DNA of 64,000 nt from Pollutimonas nitritireducens (lineage in GTDB: Bacteria; Pseudomonadota; Gammaproteobacteria; Burkholderiales; Burkholderiaceae_B). A model generated the notes under the pieces. The model worked only from the letters and a program-made list of their open reading frames with translations. It did no database searches and was not told the origin of the DNA. Shown one piece after another: positions 51,214-61,067 of the stretch. The DNA is taken from contig NZ_PDNV01000008.1 in the NCBI RefSeq assembly GCF_002849615.1, forward strand, positions 186,001-250,000, in the 5' to 3' direction. The stretch's first letter is position 1; every line of letters begins with the position of its first letter. The position numbers and the translations under genes are program-made.

Positions 51214-52761
51214 ATGAACGGTGCAGACAGTCTTTGCGACACTTTATTGGCCAATGATGTAGACGTATGCTTTGCCAATCCCGGCACATCCGAAATGCAT
51301 TTTGTCGCGGCCCTCGACAAGAAACCCCAGATGCGTTGCATCCTGGGTCTGTTCGAAGGGGTCGTTACGGGCGCCGCCGACGGGTATGCGCGCATGGCCG
51401 ACAAGCCGGCCGCAACGCTGCTGCACCTGGGGCCCGGCCTTGCGAATGGCCTGGCCAACATTCACAATGCACGGCGGGCAAACACGCCAATGGTGAATAT
51501 CGTCGGCGATCATGCTGCGTACCACCTGCAATACGATGCACCCCTCACCACCGACATCGAAAGCCTGGCCAGGCCGATGTCAGACTGGATCCATCGGATC
51601 CGGTCTGCTGACGACGTCTCGCCTGCCGCCGCGGCAGCGGTAGAGGCATCGCGCAGCGGACCGGGCGGAATTGCCACCCTGATACTGCCAGCCGATGCAG
51701 CATGGACCGATGCCCCGTCCACCGTACACCGTGCCGCCCCGCCCGCGCTCACCCCGGTCGAGGATGATGCGGTGCGCGCGGCAAGCACGGCGCTGCGTAA
51801 TGGCCGAAAAACGGTCATTCTTCTTTCGGGCAAGGCCCTGCGCGGCGAGGCGTTGAACACCGCCAGCCGCATTGCTGTCAAGACAGGCGCTCGACTGATG
51901 GCGCAACAATCGAACGGTCGCGTGGAACGCGGCGCCGGACGGGTCATGATAGATCGCGTTCCGTTCAGCGTTGACCTGGCATTGAAGGCCTTTGAAGACA
52001 CCGAGCAACTGATCTTAGTCGGCGCCAAGACTCCCGTCGCCTTTTTTGCCTATCCCGGCAAACCCGGTGTATTGGTGCCACCAGCCTGCGACATCATCCC
52101 TCTTACCGGCCCGGGCGACGACCTGGCGCAGGGCTTGCAGGCACTGGCCGAGGCGGTTGCCGCGGATAACACCATTGCGCCTCTGACCTCGCAACGCACG
52201 GCCGCGCAGTTGCCAAGCGGCGCGCTGAATGCCGCCGCCATTATTCAGGCCATAGGCGTACTGAGTCCCGAGAATGCCATCATTTGCGACGAATCAGTCA
52301 GTTCGGGGCGCGACTCATTCAAATCCACCTTCGGGGCTGCGCCGCACGATTTCCTTCAAATCACAGGCGGTGCAATCGGCATAGGCATCCCGTTGGCAAC
52401 CGGCGCAGCGGTGGCCTGCCCCGACCGCAAGGTGATCCTGATGCAGGCCGACGGCAGCGGCATGTACACCTTGCAGGCGTTGTGGACCCAGGCACGCGAA
52501 CAACTCGACGTCGTGACCATCATCTTCGCCAATCGCAGCTATGCCATCCTGCACAACGAGCTCAAGATGGTGGGCGCAGGTGAACCCGGTCGCAATGCAC
52601 GGCGCATGCTGGACCTGGACAATCCTACTTTCGATTGGGTTCTTATGGCGAAGGCGTCGGGCGTGGACGCCGCCAGGGCGACCGATGCCCGATCATTTAT
52701 TGACCTGCTGCGTTCGGCTCTGGCGCGCAAAGGTCCTTTCCTGATCGAAGCCGTCATCTAG
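51214..52761 (+). CDS. ThDP-dependent enzyme, acetolactate synthase-like
   Basis: A 515-residue ThDP enzyme. The catalytic Glu lies in GLFEGVVTGAADGYARMA, and the Mg-ThDP motif ADGSGMYTLQALWTQARE...VTIIFANRS (usually GDG) is in the C-terminal third, with HLGPGLANGLANIHNARRA in between. Length and blocks suit the benzoylformate decarboxylase / acetolactate synthase large-subunit-like group. No small regulatory subunit is adjacent, so catabolic 2-oxo-acid decarboxylation or carboligation is likelier than branched-chain synthesis. AAAAGG supports ATG 51214. Last gene of the Bug/GGT/Bug operon. Confidence 0.86.
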   Translation: MNGADSLCDTLLANDVDVCFANPGTSEMHFVAALDKKPQMRCILGLFEGVVTGAADGYARMADKPAATLLHLGPGLANGLANIHNARRANTPMVNIVGDHAAYHLQYDAPLTTDIESLARPMSDWIHRIRSADDVSPAAAAAVEASRSGPGGIATLILPADAAWTDAPSTVHRAAPPALTPVEDDAVRAASTALRNGRKTVILLSGKALRGEALNTASRIAVKTGARLMAQQSNGRVERGAGRVMIDRVPFSVDLALKAFEDTEQLILVGAKTPVAFFAYPGKPGVLVPPACDIIPLTGPGDDLAQGLQALAEAVAADNTIAPLTSQRTAAQLPSGALNAAAIIQAIGVLSPENAIICDESVSSGRDSFKSTFGAAPHDFLQITGGAIGIGIPLATGAAVACPDRKVILMQADGSGMYTLQALWTQAREQLDVVTIIFANRSYAILHNELKMVGAGEPGRNARRMLDLDNPTFDWVLMAKASGVDAARATDARSFIDLLRSALARKGPFLIEAVI

Positions 52762-52791
52762 CTACCTGACGGCGCCAAGACGCGCGCCCTG

Positions 52792-53643
52792 TCAGGATGA
52801 CGGTGCCCAGCCTTGCGGAAAGACCGGCAGCGCGCGCTTGTGAGCCGAATTGCGGTAGGTGCGCACTATGGTCTCGTACGCCTGTTCCGATACGTCTTTG
52901 CCCTCGAGGAAATCGTCGATTTCACCATAGGTGACGCCAAAGGCGTCCTCGTCCGGTTTCAGGGGTGCAAGAGTCTCAAGATCGGCTGTGGGCACTTTAT
53001 GCACCAGGGAGTCCGGCGCACCTAATTCGTGCGCCAGCGCGCGCACGCGTCGCTTGTTCAAGCCGGCCAACGGTGTGATATCGGCCGCGCCATCCCCGAA
53101 TTTGGTGAAGAACCCCATCAAGGCCTCGGCCGCGTGGTCGGTGCCGACGACCAACCCGCTATGCGCGCCGGCCACGGCATACTGCGCAATCATGCGCTGA
53201 CGCGCCTTGATGTTGCCCAGCAGGAAGTCCTGGTGCCCCTCATCGCGAAACGACACTTCGGCGCTGACCAGTTCCGCCAGCATGGCGTCGCTGGCTGGCT
53301 TGATATTGACCGTCAGTATTTGATCCGGCTGGATCACGTCGAGCGAGGCCTGTGCGTCTGGCTCGTCGCGCTGCTCGCCATAGGGCAAACGCATTGCAAT
53401 AAAAGTAGCGGAGTGTCCTCGCTGGCGTGCCAGCGCGGCGGCGCGCTGCGCCAGGCAGCCGCCGACCAGAGAGTCGACGCCGCCGCTGATGCCGAGAACA
53501 AGCGTGTGCAGGCCGGTCGTGATCAGGTAATCGGCAAGAAAACCGACCCGGCGCTCAACCTCGTGCCCGGCATCGAAGTCGCTGCTTACAAACAGCTCGG
53601 TAATTATGTCGCGCTGGATGGCGCGATGTTCGGGAGTCAACAC
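52792..53643 (-). CDS. nadE: NH3-dependent NAD+ synthetase
   Basis: A 283-residue enzyme very close to E. coli NadE: LVLGISGGVDS (PP-loop), MRLPYGEQRDEPDA, GNIKARQRMIAQYAVAG, VVGTDHAAEALMGFFTKFGDGAADITPL and TADLETLAP. It amidates nicotinate adenine dinucleotide with ammonia to NAD+. There is no glutaminase domain. I place the start at GTG 53643, with AAGGAAG upstream; a TTG at 53676 is also in frame. Divergent from the MFS gene. Confidence 0.95.
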   Translation of the reverse strand: MLTPEHRAIQRDIITELFVSSDFDAGHEVERRVGFLADYLITTGLHTLVLGISGGVDSLVGGCLAQRAAALARQRGHSATFIAMRLPYGEQRDEPDAQASLDVIQPDQILTVNIKPASDAMLAELVSAEVSFRDEGHQDFLLGNIKARQRMIAQYAVAGAHSGLVVGTDHAAEALMGFFTKFGDGAADITPLAGLNKRRVRALAHELGAPDSLVHKVPTADLETLAPLKPDEDAFGVTYGEIDDFLEGKDVSEQAYETIVRTYRNSAHKRALPVFPQGWAPSS

Positions 53644-53746
53644 GATTCTTCCTTTCCGGTTTGGAGTATCAGACAAAGGGGATGGGGCAGATGCGCGTGC
53701 GCAGAAGGGTATGATACGCCAGGTCGAATCAGGATTTATTCAAATA

Positions 53747-54946
53747 ATGAGCTCCACGCCTTCGGCGACCCTTGTGCTGGTCGCCACCTTGACTGTGCAG
53801 TCGCTGGTGGCCATGGCCTTGCTGACATTGCCAGTCGTCGCTCCCGCCGTCGCCGGATCCCTCGGAATTTCCGCCGCCTACGTAGGCCTGTATATCGCGC
53901 TGGCCTATGCCGGGGCCATGACCGCCAGCCTGCTGGCGGGCGGTGCCGTCAGGCGCTTCGGTGCCATTCGTTCCAGCCAGATAGGCCTGCTCTTGTGCGG
54001 TACGGGCGTGGCGGTATGCACAATCGAATCCCCGGTCGCCATGGCGATCGGTGCAGTGCTGGTTGGCATGGGGTACGGACCCATCACGCCAGCGAGTTCG
54101 CATCTCCTGGTCAAAAGCACTCCGGCGCATCGCATGTCGCTGGTCTTTTCCATCAAGCAGACAGGTGTGCCATTGGGCGGCGTGCTGGCGGGCATCATCG
54201 TTCCCAGTCTGGCCGAAGCGACAAGCTGGCAGTGGGCCTTTCTGGCCGTGGCCGCTGCCAATCTACTATGCGCCATGGCAATACAACCCTTGTGTGCCGC
54301 GCTGGACGCCGACAAGGATGGCAAGCAACGCATTTCGGTGGGTAACGGGCTGGCCGGGCCGCTCAGACTGGTATTCAGCCATCGCAGCCTTACCGTACTG
54401 GCTGCCGTTTCCTTCCTTTTTTCCATTACACAGCTGTCGCTGACGACCTATCTGGTCACTTTTCTACATGAAGACTTGGGCATGGGTCTGATCGTCGCCG
54501 GCTTCGTGCTGGCCATTGCACAGGCGGCGGGTGTGGCGGGCCGCCTGTTATGGGGCTATGTGGCGGACCGCTACCTTGGACCGTCCAATATGCTGGCCGT
54601 CCTTGCCATACTGATTGCCCTCTGCGGCATTGCCACGGCACTGCTCCAATATACGGACTCGATGCTGCTGCTCATCGTGGTGCTATCCGTCTTCGGCAGC
54701 AGTGCGGTTGGGTGGAACGGCGTCTACCTCGCCGAAGTGGCCCGGCAGGCACCGAAAGGACAGGCCAGCATGGCAACCGGCGGCACGTTGGCCATGACCT
54801 TCCTGGGCGTCGTGATCGGCCCGCCTTTGTTCGGTCTGGTGGCGGGCACCTTTGGCAGTTATAGCCTGGCCTACGCAACATTGATCATTCCCGCGGGACT
54901 CTGCCTGTGGCTGTTGCTGCGTTACCGATCTGCCTTCGTCACGTAG
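53747..54946 (+). CDS. MFS transporter
   Basis: A 399-residue, 12-helix inner-membrane protein. The first half carries MSLVFSIKQTGVPLGGVLAGI; the loop 2-3 region (AGGAVRRFGAIRSSQ) is the MFS motif A equivalent; the C-terminal half has GRLLWGYVADRYLG. The closest group resembles CynX/NimT-like anion transporters. ATG 53747 is the best start though the Shine-Dalgarno is weak. It ends inside the last codons of the convergent LysR gene (8-base overlap). Substrate unknown. Confidence 0.87.
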   Translation: MSSTPSATLVLVATLTVQSLVAMALLTLPVVAPAVAGSLGISAAYVGLYIALAYAGAMTASLLAGGAVRRFGAIRSSQIGLLLCGTGVAVCTIESPVAMAIGAVLVGMGYGPITPASSHLLVKSTPAHRMSLVFSIKQTGVPLGGVLAGIIVPSLAEATSWQWAFLAVAAANLLCAMAIQPLCAALDADKDGKQRISVGNGLAGPLRLVFSHRSLTVLAAVSFLFSITQLSLTTYLVTFLHEDLGMGLIVAGFVLAIAQAAGVAGRLLWGYVADRYLGPSNMLAVLAILIALCGIATALLQYTDSMLLLIVVLSVFGSSAVGWNGVYLAEVARQAPKGQASMATGGTLAMTFLGVVIGPPLFGLVAGTFGSYSLAYATLIIPAGLCLWLLLRYRSAFVT

Positions 54947-55841
54947 CCAACGCGTAACGATGGGCGCCCTGCGTCAGCATCTGTGCCAGATGGCGGGCGG
55001 CAGGCCCCGCCGCCGCGCCATTGCCGAATGTCAGGTACAAGGACACACGGCGGGTCTGTCCTTCGTTCAGTGGCAAGGGCCACAGACTGCCTTGTTCCAG
55101 CTGCTTTTGTATGACATGTCGAGGCAGCCATGCGAAACCAAGACCATCGGCCACCATGGCGGCCGATGTCTCCATGCCGGTCACGGTCCAGCGGTGGCTG
55201 GAACCCAGCCAACCTTCATCGCGAGGTTGCAGCGTACCGGAATCGCGCAACACGATTTGCATCTCGCGCTTCAGGTCGTCGCTGGTCAATGGCCTTCCGA
55301 TCCGATGCAGAGTGTGGCCGGGATGCGCCACCGCAACGAACTCAACATCCAGGAGCAGGTCTCCGAGATACCCTGACGGTACACGCGTACCAATCAGGAC
55401 GTCGGCACGTTGTTCGAGCAGGGCCTCATCGGCGCCCGATAGCACCACCTCACCGAGCTGGATCCGCGTCTGACCCACCTCCTGGGTGAACTGGTTCAGG
55501 GCTTGCAACAACAGAGCCGTAGGAAAGGCCACGTCGACCACGACACGCAGTTCCGCCTCCCACCCCTGTTCCAGGCGACGGGCCAATTGTTCCAGCTTGT
55601 GGGCATCAGCCAGCAATTCGCTGGCTTGGCTCAGCAAGGCTTTACCGTTGGCCGTGAGACGCGCCTTGCGTCCTTCCATGACGAGAAGGTCGACACCGAT
55701 CTGGTCCTGCAATCGCGCCGCCATGTAGCTGATGGAAGACTGGCTTCGGTGCAGGGCCTCGGCCGCTTGGGCATAACCGCCATATTCCACGATGGCCTGC
55801 AGTACACGCCACTGTTCGAGTGTGGTCCTGAGCATGCGCAT
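54939..55841 (-). CDS. LysR-type transcriptional regulator
   Basis: A 300-residue regulator from ATG 55841, preceded by GGGGA (ATG 55835 and TTG 55853 also in frame). HTH: YGGYAQAAEALHRSQSSISYMAARLQDQIG. Effector domain contains TSAAMVADGLGFAWLPRHVI. Divergent from a pirin-family gene, a common pair in beta-proteobacteria, so it probably controls that gene. A GCAAA-T-TTTGC repeat at 55890-55900 in the AT-rich intergenic region may be part of its site. Confidence 0.92.
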   Translation of the reverse strand: MRMLRTTLEQWRVLQAIVEYGGYAQAAEALHRSQSSISYMAARLQDQIGVDLLVMEGRKARLTANGKALLSQASELLADAHKLEQLARRLEQGWEAELRVVVDVAFPTALLLQALNQFTQEVGQTRIQLGEVVLSGADEALLEQRADVLIGTRVPSGYLGDLLLDVEFVAVAHPGHTLHRIGRPLTSDDLKREMQIVLRDSGTLQPRDEGWLGSSHRWTVTGMETSAAMVADGLGFAWLPRHVIQKQLEQGSLWPLPLNEGQTRRVSLYLTFGNGAAAGPAARHLAQMLTQGAHRYALAT

Positions 55842-55972
55842 GATTATCCCCAAGTCGAAAAAAACATCTATTTTATCGATACATACGTAGCAAATTTTGC
55901 GTTTATTTATCTAAAAACAAAATAATATAATAGAGGCATTGGAGCAAGTCTCCTTCTTTCCTGGAGCACCTC

Positions 55973-56671
55973 ATGCTGGAAATTCGCAAAGCCTCTGATC
56001 GCGGCCATGCTCGACACGGCTGGCTGAACAGTCATCATACTTTTTCATTTGCCGAATACTACGATCAACAGCACATGGGCTGGAGCCATTTGCGCGTTAT
56101 CAACGACGACACGGTGCAGTCCGGCGAAGGCTTCGGCACGCACGGTCACCGCGATATGGAAATCATTTCCTATGTGCTCGAAGGCGCACTTGAGCATAAA
56201 GACTCGATGGGGTCCGGGTCGGTGATACGACCCGGCGATGTGCAGGTCATGAGCGCCGGCACAGGCGTGCGCCACAGCGAGTTCAACCATTCCCGGACTG
56301 AACCTGTGCATTTCCTGCAAATATGGATAGTCCCGAAGTTTTCGGGCTTAAGGCCCAACTACCAGGAGAAGCACTACAACGAGGCGCAGAAACGGGGCAA
56401 ACTGTGTCTGGTGGCTTCGCCCGATGGCAGCAACGGTTCACTGGCAATTGCACAAGACGCCCGGATGCTCGCGGGGCTGCTGGACGGCAGTGAACGCGTT
56501 GACTACGCGGTCGCCCCCGGACGACATGCCTACCTGCATGTCGCCCGCGGTGCGCTTACGCTGAACGGACTGGCCCTTGAAGCGGGCGACGGCGTAAAGA
56601 TTGCCGACGAAACCCAGCTTGTGCTGGCCGACGGCAACAACGCCGAAGTGCTGTTGTTTGACCTGGTCTAG
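55973..56671 (+). CDS. Pirin family protein (YhhW-like)
   Basis: A 232-residue bicupin. The N-terminal cupin has the metal ligands in GFGTHGHRDMEIISYVLEGALEHKDSMG and HSEFNHS; the C-terminal cupin is degenerate. YhhW/pirin homologues can act as quercetin 2,3-dioxygenase in vitro; native role is uncertain, possibly redox signalling. CTGGAG upstream supports ATG 55973. Likely regulated by the divergent LysR. Convergent with ilvD, stop-to-stop 10 bases. Confidence 0.93.
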   Translation: MLEIRKASDRGHARHGWLNSHHTFSFAEYYDQQHMGWSHLRVINDDTVQSGEGFGTHGHRDMEIISYVLEGALEHKDSMGSGSVIRPGDVQVMSAGTGVRHSEFNHSRTEPVHFLQIWIVPKFSGLRPNYQEKHYNEAQKRGKLCLVASPDGSNGSLAIAQDARMLAGLLDGSERVDYAVAPGRHAYLHVARGALTLNGLALEAGDGVKIADETQLVLADGNNAEVLLFDLV

Positions 56672-56681
56672 CAGACCTGGT

Positions 56682-58367
56682 CTAGAACTTGTCCAGGACG
56701 GCGCCGGTGCTGGCGGTAGACGCGTTGAAGGCAAATTTAGCCTGTACCCCTCGTGTATACCGAGGCGCTGGCGCCTTCCACTTGGCCAGCCGCGCCGAGA
56801 TTTCGTCTTCCGGCACATTCAGCTGCAGCAACTGTTGATGGGCATCGATAGTGATGGAGTCGTCTTCTTCCACGATGGCAATAACGCCGCCTACCGCCGC
56901 CTCGGGTGCAACGTGACCAACCACCATGCCCCAGGTACCGCCCGAGAACCGTCCATCGGTGATCAGGCCAACTGAATCACCAAGGCCTGCGCCGATAAGT
57001 GCGCCAGTGGGCGCCAGCATTTCGGGCATGCCGGGGCCACCCTTGGGGCCCAGATAACGCAGCACCATGACATCGCCGGCTTTTATCTTGCCGTCGAGTA
57101 TGGCCTTCAATGCCGATTGTTCGTCATCGAAAACACGGGCCGGACCGGTGATGACCGGGTTCTTCAAGCCCGTGATCTTGGCCACGGCGCCTTCTGGCGA
57201 GAGGTTGCCTTTGAGTATGGCCAGGTGCCCTTCCTTGTACAGCGCCTTCTCGATAGGGAAGATGACTTTCTGATCCGACCGGGGTGTACCCGGAATGTCT
57301 TTGAGTACTTCCGCAATGGTTTCGCCGGTTATTGTGATGCAATCGCCATTGATCAGTCCGGCGTCGAGCAGGATCTTCATGACCTGCGGTACGCCGCCAG
57401 CCTGATGGAAGTCCACCGCCAGGAAGTGCCCGCTGGGTTTCAAATCGCAAATGACCGGTACGCGCCGACGTACGCGTTCGAAGTCGTCGATGGTCCATTC
57501 GACGTCCGCAGCGTGGGCAATGGCCAGGATATGCAGCACCGCATTGGTGGATCCGCCAGTGGCCATGATGACGCTGACCGCATTTTCGATGGATTTGCGC
57601 GTAACGATATCGCGCGGTTTGAGATCCTGTTGTACCGCTTTCAACAAAACGCGGGCGGACTCGGAGGCCGATTCGGTTTTCTCGTCGTGCACATTGGCCA
57701 TGGTCGACGAGTAAGGCAGGCTCATGCCCAGCGCTTCGAAGGCCGAACTCATGGTGTTGGCGGTATACATTCCGCCGCAGGAACCGGGACCGGGAATGGC
57801 ATGCAATTCGATCTGCTTGAGCTCGTGGTCGCTCATGCGGCCCGCGGCGTTCTCACCCACGGCTTCGAACACGCTGACGATATTCAAGTCTTTACCGTTC
57901 AAGCGGCCGGGAAGAATGGTGCCACCGTATACATAGATGGCCGGCACGTTGGCGCGCAGCATGCCCATCATTCCACCCGGCATATTCTTGTCGCACCCGC
58001 CGATGACGACCACCCCGTCCATCCATTGACCCTGCACACAGGTTTCAACGCAATCGGCGATAACTTCGCGCGAGACCAGCGAGTATTTCATGCCCTCGGT
58101 GCCCATGGCCATGCCGTCGGAAATAGTGGGCGTACCAAACACCTGCGCGTTGCCGCCGGCGGTCTCGATGGCTTCTATAGCCGCATCGGCCAGTTTCTGC
58201 AAACCGCTATTACAAGGCGTAATAGTGCTGTACCCGTTGGCCACGCCTATCATGGGCTTGTTGAAGTCTTCTTCTTTGTAGCCCAGCGCATAGTACATGG
58301 ATCGGTTCGGGGCCCTTGCGGCGCCCTGGGTGATGTTTGCAGACCGCAGAGGTTTGGTTGTGCTCAT
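56682..58367 (-). CDS. ilvD: Dihydroxy-acid dehydratase (branched-chain amino acid synthesis)
   Basis: A 561-residue Fe-S enzyme. [86 protein letters not shown] and [22 protein letters not shown] are the IlvD blocks, with the three cluster cysteines. It dehydrates 2,3-dihydroxy-isovalerate and -methylvalerate. ATG 58367 is chosen because AAAGGAAAG lies upstream. Distinct from the catabolic-type family member at 26250. Divergent from the Fur-associated operon. Confidence 0.95.
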   Translation of the reverse strand: MSTTKPLRSANITQGAARAPNRSMYYALGYKEEDFNKPMIGVANGYSTITPCNSGLQKLADAAIEAIETAGGNAQVFGTPTISDGMAMGTEGMKYSLVSREVIADCVETCVQGQWMDGVVVIGGCDKNMPGGMMGMLRANVPAIYVYGGTILPGRLNGKDLNIVSVFEAVGENAAGRMSDHELKQIELHAIPGPGSCGGMYTANTMSSAFEALGMSLPYSSTMANVHDEKTESASESARVLLKAVQQDLKPRDIVTRKSIENAVSVIMATGGSTNAVLHILAIAHAADVEWTIDDFERVRRRVPVICDLKPSGHFLAVDFHQAGGVPQVMKILLDAGLINGDCITITGETIAEVLKDIPGTPRSDQKVIFPIEKALYKEGHLAILKGNLSPEGAVAKITGLKNPVITGPARVFDDEQSALKAILDGKIKAGDVMVLRYLGPKGGPGMPEMLAPTGALIGAGLGDSVGLITDGRFSGGTWGMVVGHVAPEAAVGGVIAIVEEDDSITIDAHQQLLQLNVPEDEISARLAKWKAPAPRYTRGVQAKFAFNASTASTGAVLDKF

Positions 58368-58534
58368 TTCTTTCCTTTCTGTATTGGAACCGTGCACGGC
58401 GTAGCGTGAGTCGAAACGAAGAGTTTACCTCCTAAGTCGGCCAGCGTCGCCGCGATTGCGCGAGCTGCATAGATGGGAACCGACGAAAACTTGATCCAGG
58501 TTAAGGATGGCTGCCATCCCTTGTGTAATGATCC

Positions 58535-58553
58535 GCAATCGTTAATCATTCTC
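58535..58553 (+). promoter_or_regulatory. Probable Fur box
   Basis: The 19 bases match the consensus GATAATGATAATCATTATC at 13 positions, including the run TAATCATT at 58543-58550. It lies 9 bases before the likely start codon of the NitT/TauT-like gene. Position suggests Fur repression of the binding protein, permease, ATPase, CopD-like and TonB-receptor genes. Fur binding is inferred. Confidence 0.68.
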
Positions 58554-58562
58554 ATTTATATT

Positions 58563-59564
58563 ATGTTTCCTGTTGGAAAGTTTGCAGGACGATTTGCGAA
58601 AGCCTTGACGTTGATCGTGTTCTACGCTGCCGCAGCCAAGCTGCCAGCACATGCTGCCCCATACCAAAAGCTCACCTTGGCAGGTCCCACCGCCGTGGTC
58701 ACTTTCCCGCTCCTGCACATGGTTGAGACGAAGGCCCTGGGGCAATACACCGACAAGCTCGAGTTTCGCCTTTGGCAAAGTCCCGATCAGCTACGGGTGC
58801 TGCTGGCAAAGAAAGACATCGATTTCAGCGCAGCGCCCAGCAACCTGCCGGCCCTCATGGCCAATCGCGGAGATCCCGTGCGGCTGTTGAACATATCCGT
58901 ATGGGGCATACTTTGGCTGGTCAGTCGCGATCCCGACATCCATGGTTTTTCCGATCTCGCGGGCAAAGAGCTGCTGGTTCCCTTCCAGCGCGACCTTCCT
59001 GCTGTGTTGCTCGACACCTTGCTGGACGCCCAACCTTTCGAACCCGAAAAGTCTCCGATCCTGCGCCGCACACGCGATTCGCAGGACGCCATTGCCCTGA
59101 TGCTGACGGGCCAGGGGCAGCACGTCCTGCTGGTCGAACCCACCGCCTCGTTGCTGATGTCGCGCAATGCACAGCAAGGCGGCGCCCCCTTGTACCGGGT
59201 CCAAAGCCTGGAAGCCGCATGGCAACAAAGCTTTCCTGACCAAGCTGAATTGCCGCAGGCCGGCGTCATGGTGAACTCTCATAGGGCACATGACCTCGAA
59301 CTGAGCCGTGCGGTCGAACAGGCCTATGCCCATTCTGCCGCATGGTGTTCCAGTAACGCCCTGGATTGCGCCAAAATGGTTCACCGCCATATCCCCCATC
59401 TGCCGGTGCCCGCCATCGAAAGCGCCATCAAGGTCACCCGTCTGGATAGCCGGCCCGCCAGCAGCATACGGCCACAGCTTGAAGACCTGTATCAGCTGCT
59501 GGGCAAGCAGAATCCGCAAGCCATCGGAGGCCGTCTGCCCGACCCAGGGTTCTACGGTCCATGA
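58563..59564 (+). CDS. NitT/TauT-like ABC transporter substrate-binding protein
   Basis: A 333-residue secreted protein. A signal peptide (FAGRFAKALTLIVFYAAAAKLPAHAAPYQK) is followed by LTLAGPTAVVTFPLLHMVE, as in the NMT1/TauA-like binding fold, then WQSPDQLRVLLAKKDIDFSAAPSNLPALMANRG. Start at ATG 58563 gives this signal; an upstream ATG at 58473 would place the Fur box inside the gene, so I reject it. Its stop overlaps the permease ATG (ATGA). Binding specificity is unknown; iron-linked regulation and a TonB receptor downstream point to a metal chelate or cofactor. Confidence 0.8.
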   Translation: MFPVGKFAGRFAKALTLIVFYAAAAKLPAHAAPYQKLTLAGPTAVVTFPLLHMVETKALGQYTDKLEFRLWQSPDQLRVLLAKKDIDFSAAPSNLPALMANRGDPVRLLNISVWGILWLVSRDPDIHGFSDLAGKELLVPFQRDLPAVLLDTLLDAQPFEPEKSPILRRTRDSQDAIALMLTGQGQHVLLVEPTASLLMSRNAQQGGAPLYRVQSLEAAWQQSFPDQAELPQAGVMVNSHRAHDLELSRAVEQAYAHSAAWCSSNALDCAKMVHRHIPHLPVPAIESAIKVTRLDSRPASSIRPQLEDLYQLLGKQNPQAIGGRLPDPGFYGP

Positions 59565-60355
59565 TTCCATCCAACTTGCGTAAACCGGAGCGCACATCCC
59601 GGGGCTGGTCCGCGCTTGGCATACTGTTGATACTGGTGGGCTGGCAAATCGCCGCCCACTACCTTGGACCCATGCTCATGGCCACCCCTGCCCAGGCGCT
59701 GCAGGCGCTGGGTGCGCTGGTCAACAGCACAACATTCTGGCAGAACGCCAATGCCAGCCTGACGCGCATCGCGCTGGGAGTCGGCACGGGTTGCGCTATC
59801 GGCTTCGGCTTGGGTGTTTTGGCGGGCCACAACGCAAAGTTGCGCGGATTGCTCGAGCCGCTGCGCTGGCTCCTGATGGCAATGCCGCCGGTGGTCGTCG
59901 TGGTCCTTGCCATGCTTTGGTTCGGTCTGGGCTCGTCCATGGTCATTTTCATCACAGTCTTGATGATGGCGCCCGGCATGTACGTGAACACGGTCAAGGG
60001 CATGCAATTGGTCGACCGCTCACTCGTCGAAATGACCCACGTATATCGCTATGGCGCATGGATGCGGCTGCGGCATCTGTATTTGCCCGCGCTGGCTGCC
60101 CCGCTGACGGCTGCGCTGCTCATTGCGACCTGCGGCGGCGTGCGCCTGGTCGTCATGGCGGAAGTGCTGGGCGCGGAAAGCGGAGCCGGATTCGCATTGG
60201 CCAATGCCCGCAGCACTTTCGACAGCGGCGAACTCTACGCCTGGGTCATTCTGATTCTTGGGCTGGTCGCCGCACTGGAATTCATGCTGTTGCAACCTCT
60301 GCAACGGCGTCTTACACAATGGCAAGAACCCCGGAAAGAGCATGCTCGAGCTTAA
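59561..60355 (+). CDS. ABC transporter permease (SsuC/TauC-like)
   Basis: A 264-residue, six-helix protein. The ABC coupling loop EMTHVYRYGAWMRLRHLYLPALAAPL is a degenerate EAA motif. TRIALGVGTGCAIGFGLGVLAG is the first family block. ATG 59561 overlaps the binding-protein stop, and the ATPase start at 60342 lies inside its last codons, so translation is coupled through the operon. Confidence 0.9.
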   Translation: MIPSNLRKPERTSRGWSALGILLILVGWQIAAHYLGPMLMATPAQALQALGALVNSTTFWQNANASLTRIALGVGTGCAIGFGLGVLAGHNAKLRGLLEPLRWLLMAMPPVVVVVLAMLWFGLGSSMVIFITVLMMAPGMYVNTVKGMQLVDRSLVEMTHVYRYGAWMRLRHLYLPALAAPLTAALLIATCGGVRLVVMAEVLGAESGAGFALANARSTFDSGELYAWVILILGLVAALEFMLLQPLQRRLTQWQEPRKEHARA

Positions 60356-61067
60356 ACAGGTATCCCTCAAGTTCGGGACTAGCCAAATCCTGAACGCCAT
60401 CGATTTTCGTCTGCAACCAGGCGAACGCGTCGGCGTGCTGGGATCGAGCGGAGCAGGAAAAAGCACACTGCTTAAGCTGGCTGCAGGGCTTTTGAAGCCC
60501 AGCCATGGCACCTATCTGAACGCCTACCGCCATCCCCTGTTGGTATTCCAGGAACCCCGCCTGCTGCCATGGCGCAGTATTCATGACAACATCGAAATTC
60601 CACTCCTGGCGGCGGGGGTTCCCAGGAAAGAAGCCCGGCTGCGCGCCATGCACTGGCTCGAACGCGTCGACCTGCCGGATGCAGGCAAGGCATGGCCCGC
60701 CGAGCTCTCGGGCGGCATGGCGCAGCGCGCCGCACTGGCACGCGCCTTTGCCCTGCAACCCGACCTTCTATTGCTGGATGAACCGTTCAGTGCGCTGGAC
60801 CCCGCGCTGCGCGTCGCCCTGAGCCGCCTGTGTAACGAGTGTGTCCGGGACACCGGCGCGGCTTTGCTATGCATCAGCCACCACCCGCATGAGCTGGTCG
60901 AAATGGTCGACCGCTGCGTGTTGATCGCCGGCGGCAAGCTTCAGGCCTTCGACTTCGAGGATGCCAGAAACAGTCAGTCGCGCGCGGCAACTGCACACCT
61001 TCTGCATCAGACCTTGCTTCGTCAAGAAACACCAGGAGCCGATCAGACCAAAAGGACAGTCGCGTGA
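60342..61067 (+). CDS. ABC transporter ATP-binding protein (SsuB/TauB-like)
   Basis: A 241-residue ATPase: Walker A GSSGAGKST, Q-loop VFQEPRLLPW, signature LSGGMAQRAALARAFAL, Walker B LLLLDEPFSALD and H-loop CISHHPHE. It energises the permease and binding protein encoded upstream. The C-terminal 40 residues beyond the H-loop are polar. Start ATG 60342 overlaps the permease gene by 14 bases. Confidence 0.93.
   Translation: MLELKQVSLKFGTSQILNAIDFRLQPGERVGVLGSSGAGKSTLLKLAAGLLKPSHGTYLNAYRHPLLVFQEPRLLPWRSIHDNIEIPLLAAGVPRKEARLRAMHWLERVDLPDAGKAWPAELSGGMAQRAALARAFALQPDLLLLDEPFSALDPALRVALSRLCNECVRDTGAALLCISHHPHELVEMVDRCVLIAGGKLQAFDFEDARNSQSRAATAHLLHQTLLRQETPGADQTKRTVA

Noticed and set aside
53029-54345. 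438-codon frame covering antisense nadE and a shifted MFS frame
   Set aside because: It crosses two genes with convincing opposite or alternative frames; Arg-rich shadow.
57117-58409. 430-codon open frame antisense to ilvD
   Set aside because: High GC leaves long antisense frames open; the ilvD strand has full family conservation and a ribosome site, while the antisense product has no recognisable motif.
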